NCBI GenBank assembly: GCA_009911185.1
Contig: QXWW01000002.1
Span: 124,001-188,000 of the forward strand
Direction: 5' to 3'
Length of the DNA stretch: 64,000 bases
From: Lachnospiraceae bacterium
Lineage (GTDB): Bacteria > Bacillota > Clostridia > Lachnospirales > Lachnospiraceae
The notes beneath the pieces are model-generated. The model saw only the letters and a program-made list of their open reading frames with translations, searched no databases and had not been told where the DNA came from. Positions 46,710-54,670 of the stretch are shown here, one piece after another. Each line of letters opens with the position of its first letter. Within the stretch, counting starts at the first letter, position 1. Made by a program: the position numbers and the translations under genes.

Positions 46710-47228
46710 CTATAATTTTTCATAGTAAACAAGCTCGTTCAAAGGTATGCGCTGTGTCGTATGACGTTCTGGATCGGCGGGATTTCCTTCCGCATATCCT
46801 AGCGCTAAAATATTGATTGGTTCAAGCGTATCTGGAAGCTGAAATTCCCGCCTGATAATATCCGGTTTAAAATAGCATATCCATACAGAACCCAACCCCA
46901 GCTCAGTTGCTTCCAACATCATGTGATCCGTAAGGATTGATGCATCTATATCGACCGTGTTTTTGTTATCAAACGGCCGAACCCATGCTTTCGTATGCTC
47001 GGAGCAAACAATGATTGCCAAAGGCGCCCCATAAATATTTGCCGCTTTTGCAATCCTATTCAAACCCTCATCCTCCTGTACAACTATAAGACGAACAGGC
47101 TGTAAATTTACCGCTGTAGGCGCTGCCTGAGCAGCTAACAAAATTTTTTCCAGCTTTTCCGGTTCTACTTTTTTGCTTTTATAATCACGAACAGAATAAC
47201 GTGACTTTGCAATTTCTAAAAAATCCAT
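46710..47228 (-). CDS. Nitroreductase family protein
   Basis: A 172-residue FMN-dependent oxidoreductase: N-terminal 'KSRYSVRDYKSKKVE' (FMN phosphate-binding Arg/Ser), 'AAQAAPTAVNLQP' active-site helix, and C-terminal 'LALGYAEGNP'. It reduces nitro compounds or quinones with NAD(P)H. Divergent from an HxlR gene across ~130 bases with a palindromic operator, an arrangement in which HxlR usually controls the oxidoreductase. GGAGG precedes the ATG. Confidence 0.9.
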   Translation of the reverse strand: MDFLEIAKSRYSVRDYKSKKVEPEKLEKILLAAQAAPTAVNLQPVRLIVVQEDEGLNRIAKAANIYGAPLAIIVCSEHTKAWVRPFDNKNTVDIDASILTDHMMLEATELGLGSVWICYFKPDIIRREFQLPDTLEPINILALGYAEGNPADPERHTTQRIPLNELVYYEKL

Positions 47229-47311
47229 AACTGATTCCTCCTATTATAAACTTGTATTTCAGGTGTCCCTGTACTATAATTATATTACAAACAAGTTTAT
47301 AGGCAAGAATG

Positions 47312-47342
47312 TACTTTTTAGGTATATACTATCCAAAAAGTA
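47312..47342. promoter_or_regulatory. Palindromic operator for the HxlR regulator
   Basis: A 31-bp near-palindrome (TACTTTTTAGG... ...CCAAAAAGTA) centred between the divergent nitroreductase and HxlR genes, about 15 bases before the hxlR start. Its symmetry and place fit an HxlR dimer binding site. Confidence 0.6.
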
Positions 47343-47357
47343 AGTTAGGAGATTTGT

Positions 47358-47717
47358 ATGAGCATAAATTGCAAAAGTAATTATAACTGTCCTGTAGAGG
47401 CTACCATTAGCTTGATCGGAGGGAAATATAAATCGGTAATTCTGTGGCATCTCATGGGTAAAACCTTGCGATACAGTGAACTGCATAAATTAATCCCCAA
47501 TGCTACTGATAAAATGCTGGCAGGACAGCTAAGAGAACTTGAAAAAGACGGACTGATCAACCGTAAAGTCTATCCCGTTGTCCCTCCGAAAACGGAGTAT
47601 TCTTTAACAGATTTTGGCAGGACTCTCGTTCCAATCCTGGACGCCATGTGCGATTGGGGTACCATCTATTTAGAAGAAATGAATCATGAATCTGTTTGCT
47701 GTAATCCTAAAAAGTAA
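47358..47717 (+). CDS. HxlR family transcriptional regulator
   Basis: A 119-residue winged-helix protein: Cys near residue 11 (NYNCPVE, the family's redox-type Cys), 'LIGGKYKSVILWHL', 'RYSELHKLIPNATDKMLAGQLRELEKDGLINR' as recognition helix plus wing, 'PPKTEYSLTDFGRTL'. HxlR proteins sense electrophiles or oxidants and activate detoxifying enzymes. The divergent nitroreductase is the likely target. Intact relative of the relic at 46330. Confidence 0.92.
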   Translation: MSINCKSNYNCPVEATISLIGGKYKSVILWHLMGKTLRYSELHKLIPNATDKMLAGQLRELEKDGLINRKVYPVVPPKTEYSLTDFGRTLVPILDAMCDWGTIYLEEMNHESVCCNPKK

Positions 47718-47740
47718 ACGCACATTTCTCTGCCTGTCCG

Positions 47741-48208
47741 TTACAATATCTTGCAGACGTCAATCCATTTTATAAAGCCAGAATACTTTTCTAATTCATT
47801 GGGCGTTAGCTCAATCGCACTATTAGAACTGCCGCACGCAGGGAATATGGTATCGAAACGTTTCAGTGACACATCTAAATATACTTCCACACCTTCATTT
47901 ACAGCAAAGGGACAGACACCTCCGACGGCATGTCCGATCAAAGGCTCCGCTTCATCAAAAGACAGCATTTTTGCTTTTGTTCCAAACTGGGCTTTATACT
48001 TTGCGTTATCAATCCTGCTATCTCCTGCAGTAACAATCAGTATTACCTTTTCTCCTGCATGGAATGATAATGTTTTCGCTATACGGCTTTCCTCACAATG
48101 CAAAGCCTTCGCCGCAAGAGTTACGGTCGCGCTTGAAAGTTCAAATTCCTGTATTCTCCCGTCAATTCCCTCTGTTTTAAAATATTCTCTTACTTTATCA
48201 ATAGACAT
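47741..48208 (-). CDS. YbaK/EbsC family aminoacyl-tRNA deacylase
   Basis: A 155-residue YbaK-domain protein: the catalytic Lys is in RIAKTLSF, the substrate-gate phrase GHAVGGVCPF and the C-terminal NSAIELTPNEL are characteristic. These enzymes hydrolyse mischarged Cys-tRNA(Pro) or Ala-tRNA(Pro). GGAGG precedes the ATG. It is the last chromosomal gene before the mobile element. Confidence 0.9.
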   Translation of the reverse strand: MSIDKVREYFKTEGIDGRIQEFELSSATVTLAAKALHCEESRIAKTLSFHAGEKVILIVTAGDSRIDNAKYKAQFGTKAKMLSFDEAEPLIGHAVGGVCPFAVNEGVEVYLDVSLKRFDTIFPACGSSNSAIELTPNELEKYSGFIKWIDVCKIL

Positions 48209-48690
48209 ACAACTTCCTCCAAATTATAAGATATTCTTAATAAATAACTGTTCTCCTTGTTACTGCAGGAAAAATTTTCATATATGAATTCTAAACAATC
48301 AAATCTTGCCGCCTGTTATAGAAGCTCGCTGAATGTTTACGTTATTACTTTCGATCTGAATAAAAAGTAGACCTTACCATTAAACAATAATACCTGCCGG
48401 ATATTCCTATCGTATTTTCTAAAACGACATTCAGTCTGATTCATTTACCTCTTTAATAATATCAACACTTCTGCTATTGCGGATAAAATTTACCGACTGA
48501 TTTGATCCTATTACTTTAATATATGTATATTATTTTAAAAAATTTTAGTTTAATATTTGACATTTTCATCGTTTCATTTTCTCTTATTATACGTATTTCA
48601 CAAATAAATGGCAATAAAATTATCGTGCGATTTACTGTTTGCTTATTCATTTTTATGTTTATCATTCTTAAATTGCAGATAAAGTATGAA
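48209..48690. other. Intergenic region left of the mobile element
   Basis: No intact gene. Two short coding-like tails are seen on the minus strand: one ending VDIIKEVNESD (about 48437-48530) and one ending NIQRASITGGKI (about 48306-48370), in different frames. They may be relics of a gene hit by the insertion or earlier decay. Confidence 0.45.
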
Positions 48691-48707
48691 ACCAGATAAG
48701 GATAAAA
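48691..48707 (+). repeat. Left terminal inverted repeat of the element
   Basis: ACCAGATAAGGATAAAA, the exact reverse complement of 60431-60447, 70 bases before tnpV. The two copies are preceded by GAA and, in reverse complement, GAT. Confidence 0.75.
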
Positions 48708-48777
48708 CTCAAAAATTGTGTTTAAGACAGCAGACACAAGAATGTGGAGTGAATATTCTATCTGGAGGTAACAGACA

Positions 48778-49152
48778 ATGGCAAAATCATTATTTGAGGA
48801 ACTGGGCGGCAAATACGAAAGGCAGAGCGATTACTTAATTCCGTGCATAACCGTACCCGCCGAAGAAGAACAGGCAATAGGTATCTGGGGGCAGCGGCAT
48901 TCAGACTATCTGAAGCAACACCGCAAAGTTACATACACCAATCTTCTCACAAGCGGCAGGCTTAATGCTTATCTTGCAGATATTGACAGACAGGCACAGG
49001 AACGCTCCCACAGGCTCATAGAGGGCATGAAACAGGCACAGGACATAACAGAACGGCTAAAGGAAGAAAACGCCTTAGAATGGGTTGGACGGCTTAATCA
49101 TATAAGGGCTTGTGCAAGGGAGATTGTAGAGGAAGAAATTATATATGTTTAA
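48778..49152 (+). CDS. tnpV: TnpV transposon-encoded protein
   Basis: A 124-residue protein with the TnpV layout: 'FEELGGKYERQSDYLIPCITVP' at the N-terminus, 'YLKQHRKVTYTNLLTSGRLNAYLADI' in the centre and 'WVGRLNHIRACAREIVEEEI' at the C-terminus. TnpV accompanies Tn4451-type large serine recombinases; its role in transposition is unclear. GGAGG precedes the ATG. Confidence 0.85.
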   Translation: MAKSLFEELGGKYERQSDYLIPCITVPAEEEQAIGIWGQRHSDYLKQHRKVTYTNLLTSGRLNAYLADIDRQAQERSHRLIEGMKQAQDITERLKEENALEWVGRLNHIRACAREIVEEEIIYV

Positions 49153-49245
49153 GCAACAAAGCGGCAGGGAAAATCTCTGCTGCTTTTTTTGGAAGAGTTT
49201 TGTAAATAAAAATGAAAACTATATATGAATGTAAAGCGAAGCAGA

Positions 49246-49297
49246 TTGACAAAAGTGTGTCAATAGAATAGAATGTAATTAAACCGATGGTTTAATT
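49246..49297 (+). promoter_or_regulatory. Promoter with TetR operator
   Basis: TTGACA (49246) and TAGAAT (49269) are spaced by 17 bases; immediately after the -10, AATTAAACC and GGTTTAATT form a perfect 9-bp inverted repeat (49277-49297) around GAT. Its position over the transcription start fits autorepression by the following TetR protein. Confidence 0.8.
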
Positions 49298-49316
49298 ATT
49301 GAAAGGAGAGATACAG

Positions 49317-49958
49317 ATGGCACGCAGAAAAAAAGAACCAAAAAGCGTACATAGAGAAAATATTGCTGCCGCTGCTTCCTTATTGTTTATGGAGAAAGGG
49401 ATTACAGCAACTTCTATGAATGAGATTGCAAAAGCGGCTGGATATAGCAAAGCAACATTATATGTGTACTTTGAGAACAAAGAGGAAATTATCGGCTTTT
49501 TAGTGTTAGACAGCATGAAAAGGCTTTACAGTTCTATAACTTCTGCATTAGAGCAGCAGGTGGAAACAAAAGCAAGATATGATATGATTTGCCAGGGATT
49601 AGTCCTATATCAAGAAGAGTTCCCTTTTTATTTTAAAATGGTGTTAGATAAAATTAACATTGATTTTGAAAGCCAGAACTATTTGCCCGAAGAAAAAGAA
49701 ACTTATCAAATTGGGGAAGAAATAAATGAAAAAATAAAGGTTTTTTTAAAAAGCGGCATGGAAAAAGGCGATTTGCGTAATGACATAAAAATCATGCCTA
49801 CTATCTTTCAGTTTTGGGGTATGTTGTCAGGGCTTATCCAGTTGGCGGCAAACAAAGAAGAATATATTGAAAAAACAATGCATTTATCTAAAATTCAATT
49901 TTTAGAGCATGGTTTTGATATGCTGTACCATTCGATTGAAAAGGAGGGGGTAAAATGA
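49317..49958 (+). CDS. TetR/AcrR family transcriptional regulator
   Basis: A 213-residue regulator: N-terminal HTH (residues ~12-55: 'AAASLLFMEKGITATSMNEIAKAAGYSKATLYVYFENKEEI'), then an all-helical ligand domain. Start at 49317 with AAAGGAG upstream. First gene of a three-gene operon with a flavodoxin-like and an FMN-binding protein; likely autorepressor. Inducer unknown. Its stop overlaps the next start (ATGA). Confidence 0.92.
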   Translation: MARRKKEPKSVHRENIAAAASLLFMEKGITATSMNEIAKAAGYSKATLYVYFENKEEIIGFLVLDSMKRLYSSITSALEQQVETKARYDMICQGLVLYQEEFPFYFKMVLDKINIDFESQNYLPEEKETYQIGEEINEKIKVFLKSGMEKGDLRNDIKIMPTIFQFWGMLSGLIQLAANKEEYIEKTMHLSKIQFLEHGFDMLYHSIEKEGVK

Positions 49959-50530
49959 CCACGGACAAGAAATCGGTGCTTGCAATTTTAGGCAGCCCCC
50001 ATAGAAACGGAAAGACGGCAGCTATGATGGATCTTGCAATCCGCAGAGCCGAGGAAAATGGCTATATGGTAACTAAAATAAATCTATATGAGAAAAATAT
50101 CTCATTCTGCATGGGATGCAGAAGCTGTATTAACACAAAAATTTGTACGCAAAAGGATGATATACAGGAAATTGTCAAGCATTTGCGTGAATGCCAGATC
50201 GTTTTTCTTGCAGCTCCTGTTTATTGGGCGAATGTCCCTGCCCCCGTAAAAAACTTATTTGACCGGTTATTAGGAACGGCTATGGAAGAAACAAGCACTT
50301 TTCCGAAACCACGTCTGCAAGGGAAAAAATATATGATTCTGACTTCCTGCAATACTCCTTTTCCATTTTCATGGATATTTGGACAAAGCAGGGGTGCAAT
50401 ACGCAATATGGACGAATTCTTTAAAACTGCCGGCATGAAGCCAATTGGAAAAGTTGTTTATGCAGGCGCAGATTCCAAAAAAGGTCTGCCAAAGCAGGTG
50501 GTCAGAATGATTGAGAGGTGCTTGAAATGA
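49955..50530 (+). CDS. Flavodoxin family NAD(P)H-dependent oxidoreductase
   Basis: A 191-residue flavodoxin-fold protein: FMN phosphate loop 'LGSPHRNGKTAAM', a CxxC motif 'CMGCRSCINTKIC' and the FMN-binding loop 'APVYWANVPAPVKNLFDR'. NADPH-dependent FMN reductases of this type contain such a Cys cluster. It likely moves electrons to the adjacent flavoprotein. Coupled to tetR by ATGA overlap, with AAAGGAGGGGG before the ATG, and to the next gene by another. Confidence 0.88.
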   Translation: MTTDKKSVLAILGSPHRNGKTAAMMDLAIRRAEENGYMVTKINLYEKNISFCMGCRSCINTKICTQKDDIQEIVKHLRECQIVFLAAPVYWANVPAPVKNLFDRLLGTAMEETSTFPKPRLQGKKYMILTSCNTPFPFSWIFGQSRGAIRNMDEFFKTAGMKPIGKVVYAGADSKKGLPKQVVRMIERCLK

Positions 50531-50931
50531 GAATATCCAGGAAGAAAGTAATTTCATTTATTATTTTATTTCTTTTTCTTGTTGGTTTGATTTGGGGAGC
50601 AGTATACCTAAAAAACGTTGCTGATTATAAGCGGGCTGTAAAGGAAACTTCTTTTGACGAAATAGATATTGCTAACGTTTCCGATGGAATTTATATTGGA
50701 GAATATGATGTAAATTTTATATATGCCAAAGTGGAGGTTACTGTGGAAGATGGGAAAATTGTAAGTATTAACATTTTGGAGCATAGGCATGAACGTGGAA
50801 AAGCCGCAGAAACAGTCATAGATAAAATAATGGAAGAACAGAAAATTGATGTTGATGCAATCTCTGGTGCAACGAATTCAAGCATTGTCATAAAAAAAGC
50901 TGTTGAAAATGCGCTCAAAGGAGAACCGTAA
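50527..50931 (+). CDS. FMN-binding domain protein, membrane-anchored
   Basis: A 134-residue protein: N-terminal TM helix (about 10-28) and an extracytoplasmic FMN_bind domain ending in DAISGATNSS, the ApbE flavinylation motif with acceptor Thr116. FMN would be covalently attached, giving an extracytoplasmic electron carrier as in Rnf/Nqr and similar systems. The neighbouring flavodoxin-like reductase suggests a small flavin electron-transfer unit; no ApbE gene is in the window. Start overlaps the previous stop (ATGA). Confidence 0.88.
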   Translation: MRISRKKVISFIILFLFLVGLIWGAVYLKNVADYKRAVKETSFDEIDIANVSDGIYIGEYDVNFIYAKVEVTVEDGKIVSINILEHRHERGKAAETVIDKIMEEQKIDVDAISGATNSSIVIKKAVENALKGEP

Positions 50932-50934
50932 AAT

Positions 50935-51135
50935 ATGAACGAAAGAACAAAATGGATATATTGTCCTGTTTGCAGAAGTAAGACCCGTGATAGAATTAGA
51001 GAAGATACTATTTTGATAAACTATCCTCTCTACTGTCCGAAATGTAAGCAGGAAACATTGATAGAAATATTAAATTTAAAGGTAACAGTCATCACAGAGC
51101 CAGACACTTTAGATGCAGAGCCGATGAATTTGTGA
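50935..51135 (+). CDS. Cysteine-rich KTR domain protein, copy 1
   Basis: A 66-residue zinc-ribbon-like protein: CPVC, the KTRDRIREDT segment and CPKC. This small protein (PF14205-like) is common in conjugative elements of Firmicutes. Function unknown, probably DNA/RNA or metal binding. Ends at a terminator (51117). A second copy lies at 52323, with an intervening PadR-HXXEE operon. Confidence 0.85.
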   Translation: MNERTKWIYCPVCRSKTRDRIREDTILINYPLYCPKCKQETLIEILNLKVTVITEPDTLDAEPMNL

Positions 51136-51160
51136 AATAGAATCACAGTTCATTGGCTCT
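51117..51160 (+). terminator. Terminator overlapping the end of KTR copy 1
   Basis: AGAGCC plus ATGAA pair with TTCAT plus GGCTCT, with an inner GTGA/TCAC stem, then GTCTTGTT. The same hairpin follows KTR copy 2 (52513-52556) with two changed bases. Confidence 0.65.
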
Positions 51161-51214
51161 GTCTTGTTACATCCAGATTTTAAGTTGATGTCTGCTGATA
51201 TTAGATAACGAATC

Positions 51215-51261
51215 TTGACATTTATTTACCAAAAGTGTATTATACAGTAGTGTATTATACA
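51215..51261 (+). promoter_or_regulatory. Promoter and tandem PadR operators
   Basis: TTGACA (51215) and TATTAT (51238), spaced 17. The palindrome TGTATTATACA occurs at 51236-51246 and 51251-51261, covering the -10 region and the start site. Repeat spacing is 15 bases, suited to two regulator dimers. Confidence 0.75.
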
Positions 51262-51281
51262 GTAGAGAAAGGAGAAAATAT

Positions 51282-51821
51282 ATGTCAACTATTGATTTAA
51301 TTATTTTGGGTTCACTTTATCAAAGCCCCAAAAGCGCATATGAATTACAAAAACAAATTGAGGACAGACATTTATCCAGATGGGTAAAAATAGGCTCTTA
51401 TACGGTATATAAAAAAGTTATCCAATATGAAAAGAAAGGATTTGTCTTTAGTGAAACAAAGAAGAATGGGAATATGCCTGAAAGAACAGTATATACGCTC
51501 ACATCAAACGGAAAAACAAAGTTTCGTGAGTTGATGTCCGAATTTTCAGCAGGAGAAACCAGAATATTTTTAGATTTCAACGCTGTCATTGTAAATATGT
51601 CATTGCTTGATGATACAGATTTCAATGAATGTATAAACAATATAAAAGAGAGCATTTATAAGACCAAAAATCAAATACAGGAGCAGTTGTCAAGGCAAAA
51701 AGAAATGACTATATTGGGACAAATGATATTGGAACAACAATATATGCTTTTAGAAACATTAGAAAAATGGGAAATGAATTTTGAACAGAAAATCAATGGG
51801 GAGGATAAAAAACATGATTAG
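51282..51821 (+). CDS. PadR family transcriptional regulator
   Basis: A 179-residue protein: PadR winged helix (residues 1-85, 'LIILGSLYQSPKSAYELQKQIE', 'SYTVYKKVIQYEKKGFV', 'RTVYTLTSNGKTKFRELM') plus a C-terminal helical dimerisation domain (Vir_act-like). Likely represses its own operon through the two palindromes at 51236. AAAGGAG precedes the ATG. Overlaps the HXXEE gene by eight bases. Confidence 0.9.
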   Translation: MSTIDLIILGSLYQSPKSAYELQKQIEDRHLSRWVKIGSYTVYKKVIQYEKKGFVFSETKKNGNMPERTVYTLTSNGKTKFRELMSEFSAGETRIFLDFNAVIVNMSLLDDTDFNECINNIKESIYKTKNQIQEQLSRQKEMTILGQMILEQQYMLLETLEKWEMNFEQKINGEDKKHD

Positions 51822-52293
51822 TTTTATTTTATTAAATCTCATTATATACATACCATTTCATTTATTTGAAGAAGCAGTTGGTGATTTCCCTAAATGGATG
51901 TATGAACATAAATGGCTACCCTATCATATGACGCATGGACATTGGATGGCAAATAATATATTTATCTATTATCCTATGCTTCTGTTGGCGGTATTGATTT
52001 ATATATTTAACAAAAATATGATTTGTTTTGGCGTGGCTATACTGATATGGGGTCTTATTAATTTTGCAGACCATTTCTTTTATACAATTAAGGATAAAAA
52101 AATTTCTTATGGACTAATAACGGGCTTTTTATTTCTGATTAATTCTGTACTGGGACTAAGATTTTACATTTTATCAGATGATTATTCAGTGCTTCATCTG
52201 ATTATCGGAATATCTATTGGCGGTCTCCTCTTTGGGTTGCCTATTAGCTTGTGTGTTGTTACATATAAATTCTTTGATAAATTTATTAAGTAA
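51814..52293 (+). CDS. HXXEE domain membrane protein
   Basis: A 159-residue integral membrane protein with about five helices. The H-x-x-E-E motif is 'FHLFEEAVGDFPKWM' near residues 16-30; 'HGHWMANN' and 'NFADHFFYT' further on fit the HXXEE family (PF13787). Predicted metal-site residues are thus present, but no function is established. Start at 51814 with GGGGAGG upstream, coupled to the PadR regulator. The pair resembles PadR-controlled detoxification units. Confidence 0.85.
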   Translation: MISFILLNLIIYIPFHLFEEAVGDFPKWMYEHKWLPYHMTHGHWMANNIFIYYPMLLLAVLIYIFNKNMICFGVAILIWGLINFADHFFYTIKDKKISYGLITGFLFLINSVLGLRFYILSDDYSVLHLIIGISIGGLLFGLPISLCVVTYKFFDKFIK

Positions 52294-52322
52294 AATATAT
52301 TGAAAATGAGATAGAAAACGAG

Positions 52323-52523
52323 ATGATGAAAATGGAAAAGATAAGTAACTGGTTGTTATGTCCCATTTGTGGTAATAAAACCCGTGACAGAATCAGAGAA
52401 GATACCGTTTTGAAAAACTATCCTCTCTACTGTCCGAAGTGTAAACAGGAAACATTGATTGAAGTATCAAATTCAAAGCTAATAGTCATCAAAGAGCCAG
52501 ACGCACAGCCGCAGAGCCGATGA
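52323..52523 (+). CDS. Cysteine-rich KTR domain protein, copy 2
   Basis: A 66-residue protein: CPIC, KTRDRIREDT, CPKCKQETLIE, nearly the same core as copy 1 at 50935. DNA similarity continues through the stop codon into the following hairpin (52513-52556). The ribosome binding site is poor (GAGATG); an internal ATG at 52332 is possible. The two copies bracket the PadR-HXXEE operon as direct repeats of about 230 bases. Confidence 0.8.
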   Translation: MMKMEKISNWLLCPICGNKTRDRIREDTVLKNYPLYCPKCKQETLIEVSNSKLIVIKEPDAQPQSR

Positions 52524-52650
52524 ATCTGTGAAATAAAATCACAGTTCGTTGGATCTATTTTATTTCATGAGGTTTTAAGGCGAACGCCCACCATATAAAA
52601 AACGGTGTTGTGGTGGACGGTATTGCTATGCCCGAAAGACTTAACAGACA

Positions 52651-52687
52651 CTCCCCAGACCTGTTTTGAAGTTTGGGGAGATTTTTT
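52651..52687 (+). terminator. Intrinsic terminator
   Basis: CTCCCCA pairs with TGGGGAG around a 16-base loop with two more possible pairs; ATTTTTTA follows. Confidence 0.75.
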
Positions 52688-52861
52688 ATGTTCTTTTTTC
52701 GGGCAGTTATCCATCTGTACATACAAAATAAATTTTATCCATACATAGCACATCAGAAAAAGGCAGGAAACCAGTTAAAAAAATCCCTGCCCGTGCAACG
52801 CTGTTTCTTACCATGAAACCAGAAGTAGAATCTCCACTTAACAGAACATATATATCCTATA

Positions 52862-52894
52862 ACCGTAAAGGTCACAGAGCCTTTGCGGTTTTTC
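52862..52894 (+). terminator. Intrinsic terminator/attenuator before the sigma-like gene
   Basis: ACCGTAAAGG pairs with CCTTTGCGGT (one mismatch) around an 8-base loop; TTTTCTTTT follows. Confidence 0.7.
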
Positions 52895-53013
52895 TTTTGT
52901 CGTTTTTTATCGGAATACGCCGCAGGGCTGTTTCTGATATACGTTGCCGTTCTCCGCCCGCCATTCTGGATTTTTACATTTTCAAAGATTCAGATTGATT
53001 GGAGGAAAAAAGA

Positions 53014-53439
53014 ATGGCATATAACAACGGGCGTGAGGACAGGAAATGGCGTATCTGGAAAGAAGCCGAGGAAAAAGTATTGCGGGAACATGGAGTTGAT
53101 GAAGATACCATTGAACAAATCCGCATTGACGACAGGGCAGACTTTAATTCCAACAGGCGGTTTTACCATTGGACAAGCGACTTCGGGGAATACCTTGAGG
53201 GAATGGCAGACAGGGAACGGTCAGACGAAGTAAAGACCGTTGAGGATTTACTGGATGAAATCGAGAATGAAAATCTGTATCGGGCATTGCTTACGGTGGA
53301 CAGGCATACCCTGCAAATCATCCTGCTGAAAATGCAGGGATATTCCACAAAAGAGATTGCGCCGATTGTCGGTCTGACAGCAGGGGCTATTTACGCACGG
53401 TTAGACCATCTGCGGAAAAAGTTGCGGAAAATATTATAA
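53014..53439 (+). CDS. Sigma-70-like (region 4) regulator of the element
   Basis: A 141-residue protein: charged N-terminus (MAYNNGREDRKWRIWKEAEE) and C-terminal helix-turn-helix of sigma region 4 type ('ILLKMQGYSTKEIAPIVGLTAGAIYARLDHLRKKL'). Such proteins are frequent in conjugative and mobilizable elements of Clostridia. Start at 53014 with TTGGAGG upstream. Its 3' 150 bases and ~120 downstream bases reappear at 55715-55985. Confidence 0.85.
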   Translation: MAYNNGREDRKWRIWKEAEEKVLREHGVDEDTIEQIRIDDRADFNSNRRFYHWTSDFGEYLEGMADRERSDEVKTVEDLLDEIENENLYRALLTVDRHTLQIILLKMQGYSTKEIAPIVGLTAGAIYARLDHLRKKLRKIL

Positions 53440-53557
53440 GCATCTAATATGGTCAGCCTTCTTATGGTCTTTTGGGTGAGGAATAAAATTTCCTCACCCA
53501 ATTATAGTATAAATGAATAAAAATACTGTCCATAGGGAATACTAATAATTTCGTTTA
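53290..53557 (+). repeat. Direct repeat, copy 1 (sigma-gene 3' end plus downstream)
   Basis: About 268 bases from 'TTACGGTG' in the sigma-like gene to just after 'AGGGAATACTAA'. Copy 2 is at 55715-55985, in the same orientation, clearly similar throughout (I estimate three quarters or more identical bases, not computed). The SPFH module lies between them. Confidence 0.8.
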
Positions 53558-53584
53558 AACTCATATTTTGCTACATCCTAAAAA

Positions 53585-54649
53585 CTATTTGAATAGTTCC
53601 AGTTTCGAAATTAGACTTGATGCAACAAAGCTGCCTGCTATTCCCTCTAAAATACTTTTAATGGAACCAAAAGCTTTCAATATTATTTCTCTTTTAGGAC
53701 GTTTTTTATTTAATTCATCATTTATTTTTTGAATTTCGTGTAAAATATTGTCCTCTTTGAAATTTTCGAGCTGCATTATGGACAAATTATCCAAAATTAA
53801 CTGAATCATTGAATTTATTTCTTCCGTATTCAACCCAATGCTCTGTTGTGAATTACTTGAACCAATTTGTATTTGATCACAATTTGAAAAATCTCCAACA
53901 ACAATAGTCGAAGGTGAAGAACAACTGTTTTGGCAAAGTTTTGATAATTGCTCGTTCTTTTGTATCGTACGCTGTAATAACTCGAATTGTTTGTTTTGTT
54001 GCACTTGTAAATTCAAAATAGTAAAACAATCAAGCTCAAATCCATATTGTGAAAATACATTACTTATATTTTTCTCTATCTGTTTTGATAAATTGACAGT
54101 ATCGCTACTAATTGATAGAATATCATCTTGCTTTTGCGTAATCGTATTAATTAAAAGATTGCAAATATAATTTATAAATTGGTTAAACAAATAATCTTTC
54201 AATGCCTCATCATCACCAATCAAATCAGGATATTCATATATTTGATTAAATATAATCTCACTATCATCTACAAATAAATGAAATTGTCCATAAGCAACAA
54301 CACTTAGAAATATTTTAGTGTTTTGTTCTTGAATTTGCAGTGGATGATTTGTTCCCCAGTCCACGGTTATTTTTTGAATTTTGTTTATAAAAAAAAGTTC
54401 GTATAAATCGACCTTAACATCTTTTTGAAATTTTTCTCCTAAAACTTTAGGAAAATTGAATTCAGAAAAACAATATTTTCCACTCTTGAGGACACATTGA
54501 ATCTGTTTCTGCTTTACGATAATTGCATCCTCATTTTGCGATACAATTATAATAGAATTATCTGAAAGTGTTCCTCGATACTTGCTTATTATAGATGCTT
54601 TTGAATTATAGTTTTGTATTACTTGATTATAAAGATTTGTATTATCCAT
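53585..54649 (-). CDS. SPFH domain protein (YdjI/virion-core-like)
   Basis: A 354-residue soluble protein of the SPFH/YdjI family. An opening strand 'SIIIVSQNEDAIIVKQKQI' (about 32-50), a 'LYELFFINKIQKITVDWGT' block (82-100) that matches the YdjI phrase for the SPFH core, then 'SVVAYGQFHLFVDDSEIIF'. A helical stalk follows (~150-245), and a Ser/Asn-rich C-terminal part ends in a Gly/Ala-rich stretch (GIAGSFVASSL). Start at 54649 behind GGAAGG. In B. subtilis YdjI cooperates with the zinc-ribbon protein YdjG and YdjH in a PspA-type membrane-stress network. The gene upstream here encodes a zinc-ribbon protein, supporting the comparison. Confidence 0.75.
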   Translation of the reverse strand: MDNTNLYNQVIQNYNSKASIISKYRGTLSDNSIIIVSQNEDAIIVKQKQIQCVLKSGKYCFSEFNFPKVLGEKFQKDVKVDLYELFFINKIQKITVDWGTNHPLQIQEQNTKIFLSVVAYGQFHLFVDDSEIIFNQIYEYPDLIGDDEALKDYLFNQFINYICNLLINTITQKQDDILSISSDTVNLSKQIEKNISNVFSQYGFELDCFTILNLQVQQNKQFELLQRTIQKNEQLSKLCQNSCSSPSTIVVGDFSNCDQIQIGSSNSQQSIGLNTEEINSMIQLILDNLSIMQLENFKEDNILHEIQKINDELNKKRPKREIILKAFGSIKSILEGIAGSFVASSLISKLELFK

Positions 54650-54670
54650 ACAATCACCTTCCACATACAA

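Larger units (their letters stand above)
52524..53013 (+). other. Gene-free leader with several hairpins upstream of the sigma-like gene
   Basis: About 490 bases with no supported gene. It holds, in order: a CCACCA/TGGTGG stem (about 52578-52604), a CTCCCCA/TGGGGAG hairpin followed by ATTTTTT (52651-52687), a GGCAGG/CCTGCC stem (52763-52792) and CCGTAAAGG/CCTTTGCGG followed by TTTTTC (52862-52894). The two T-tailed hairpins are likely terminators or attenuators. Confidence 0.55.

Noticed and set aside
48516-48812. 98-codon minus-strand frame at the left end of the element
   Set aside because: It crosses the terminal repeat and the start of tnpV, with no ribosome binding site.
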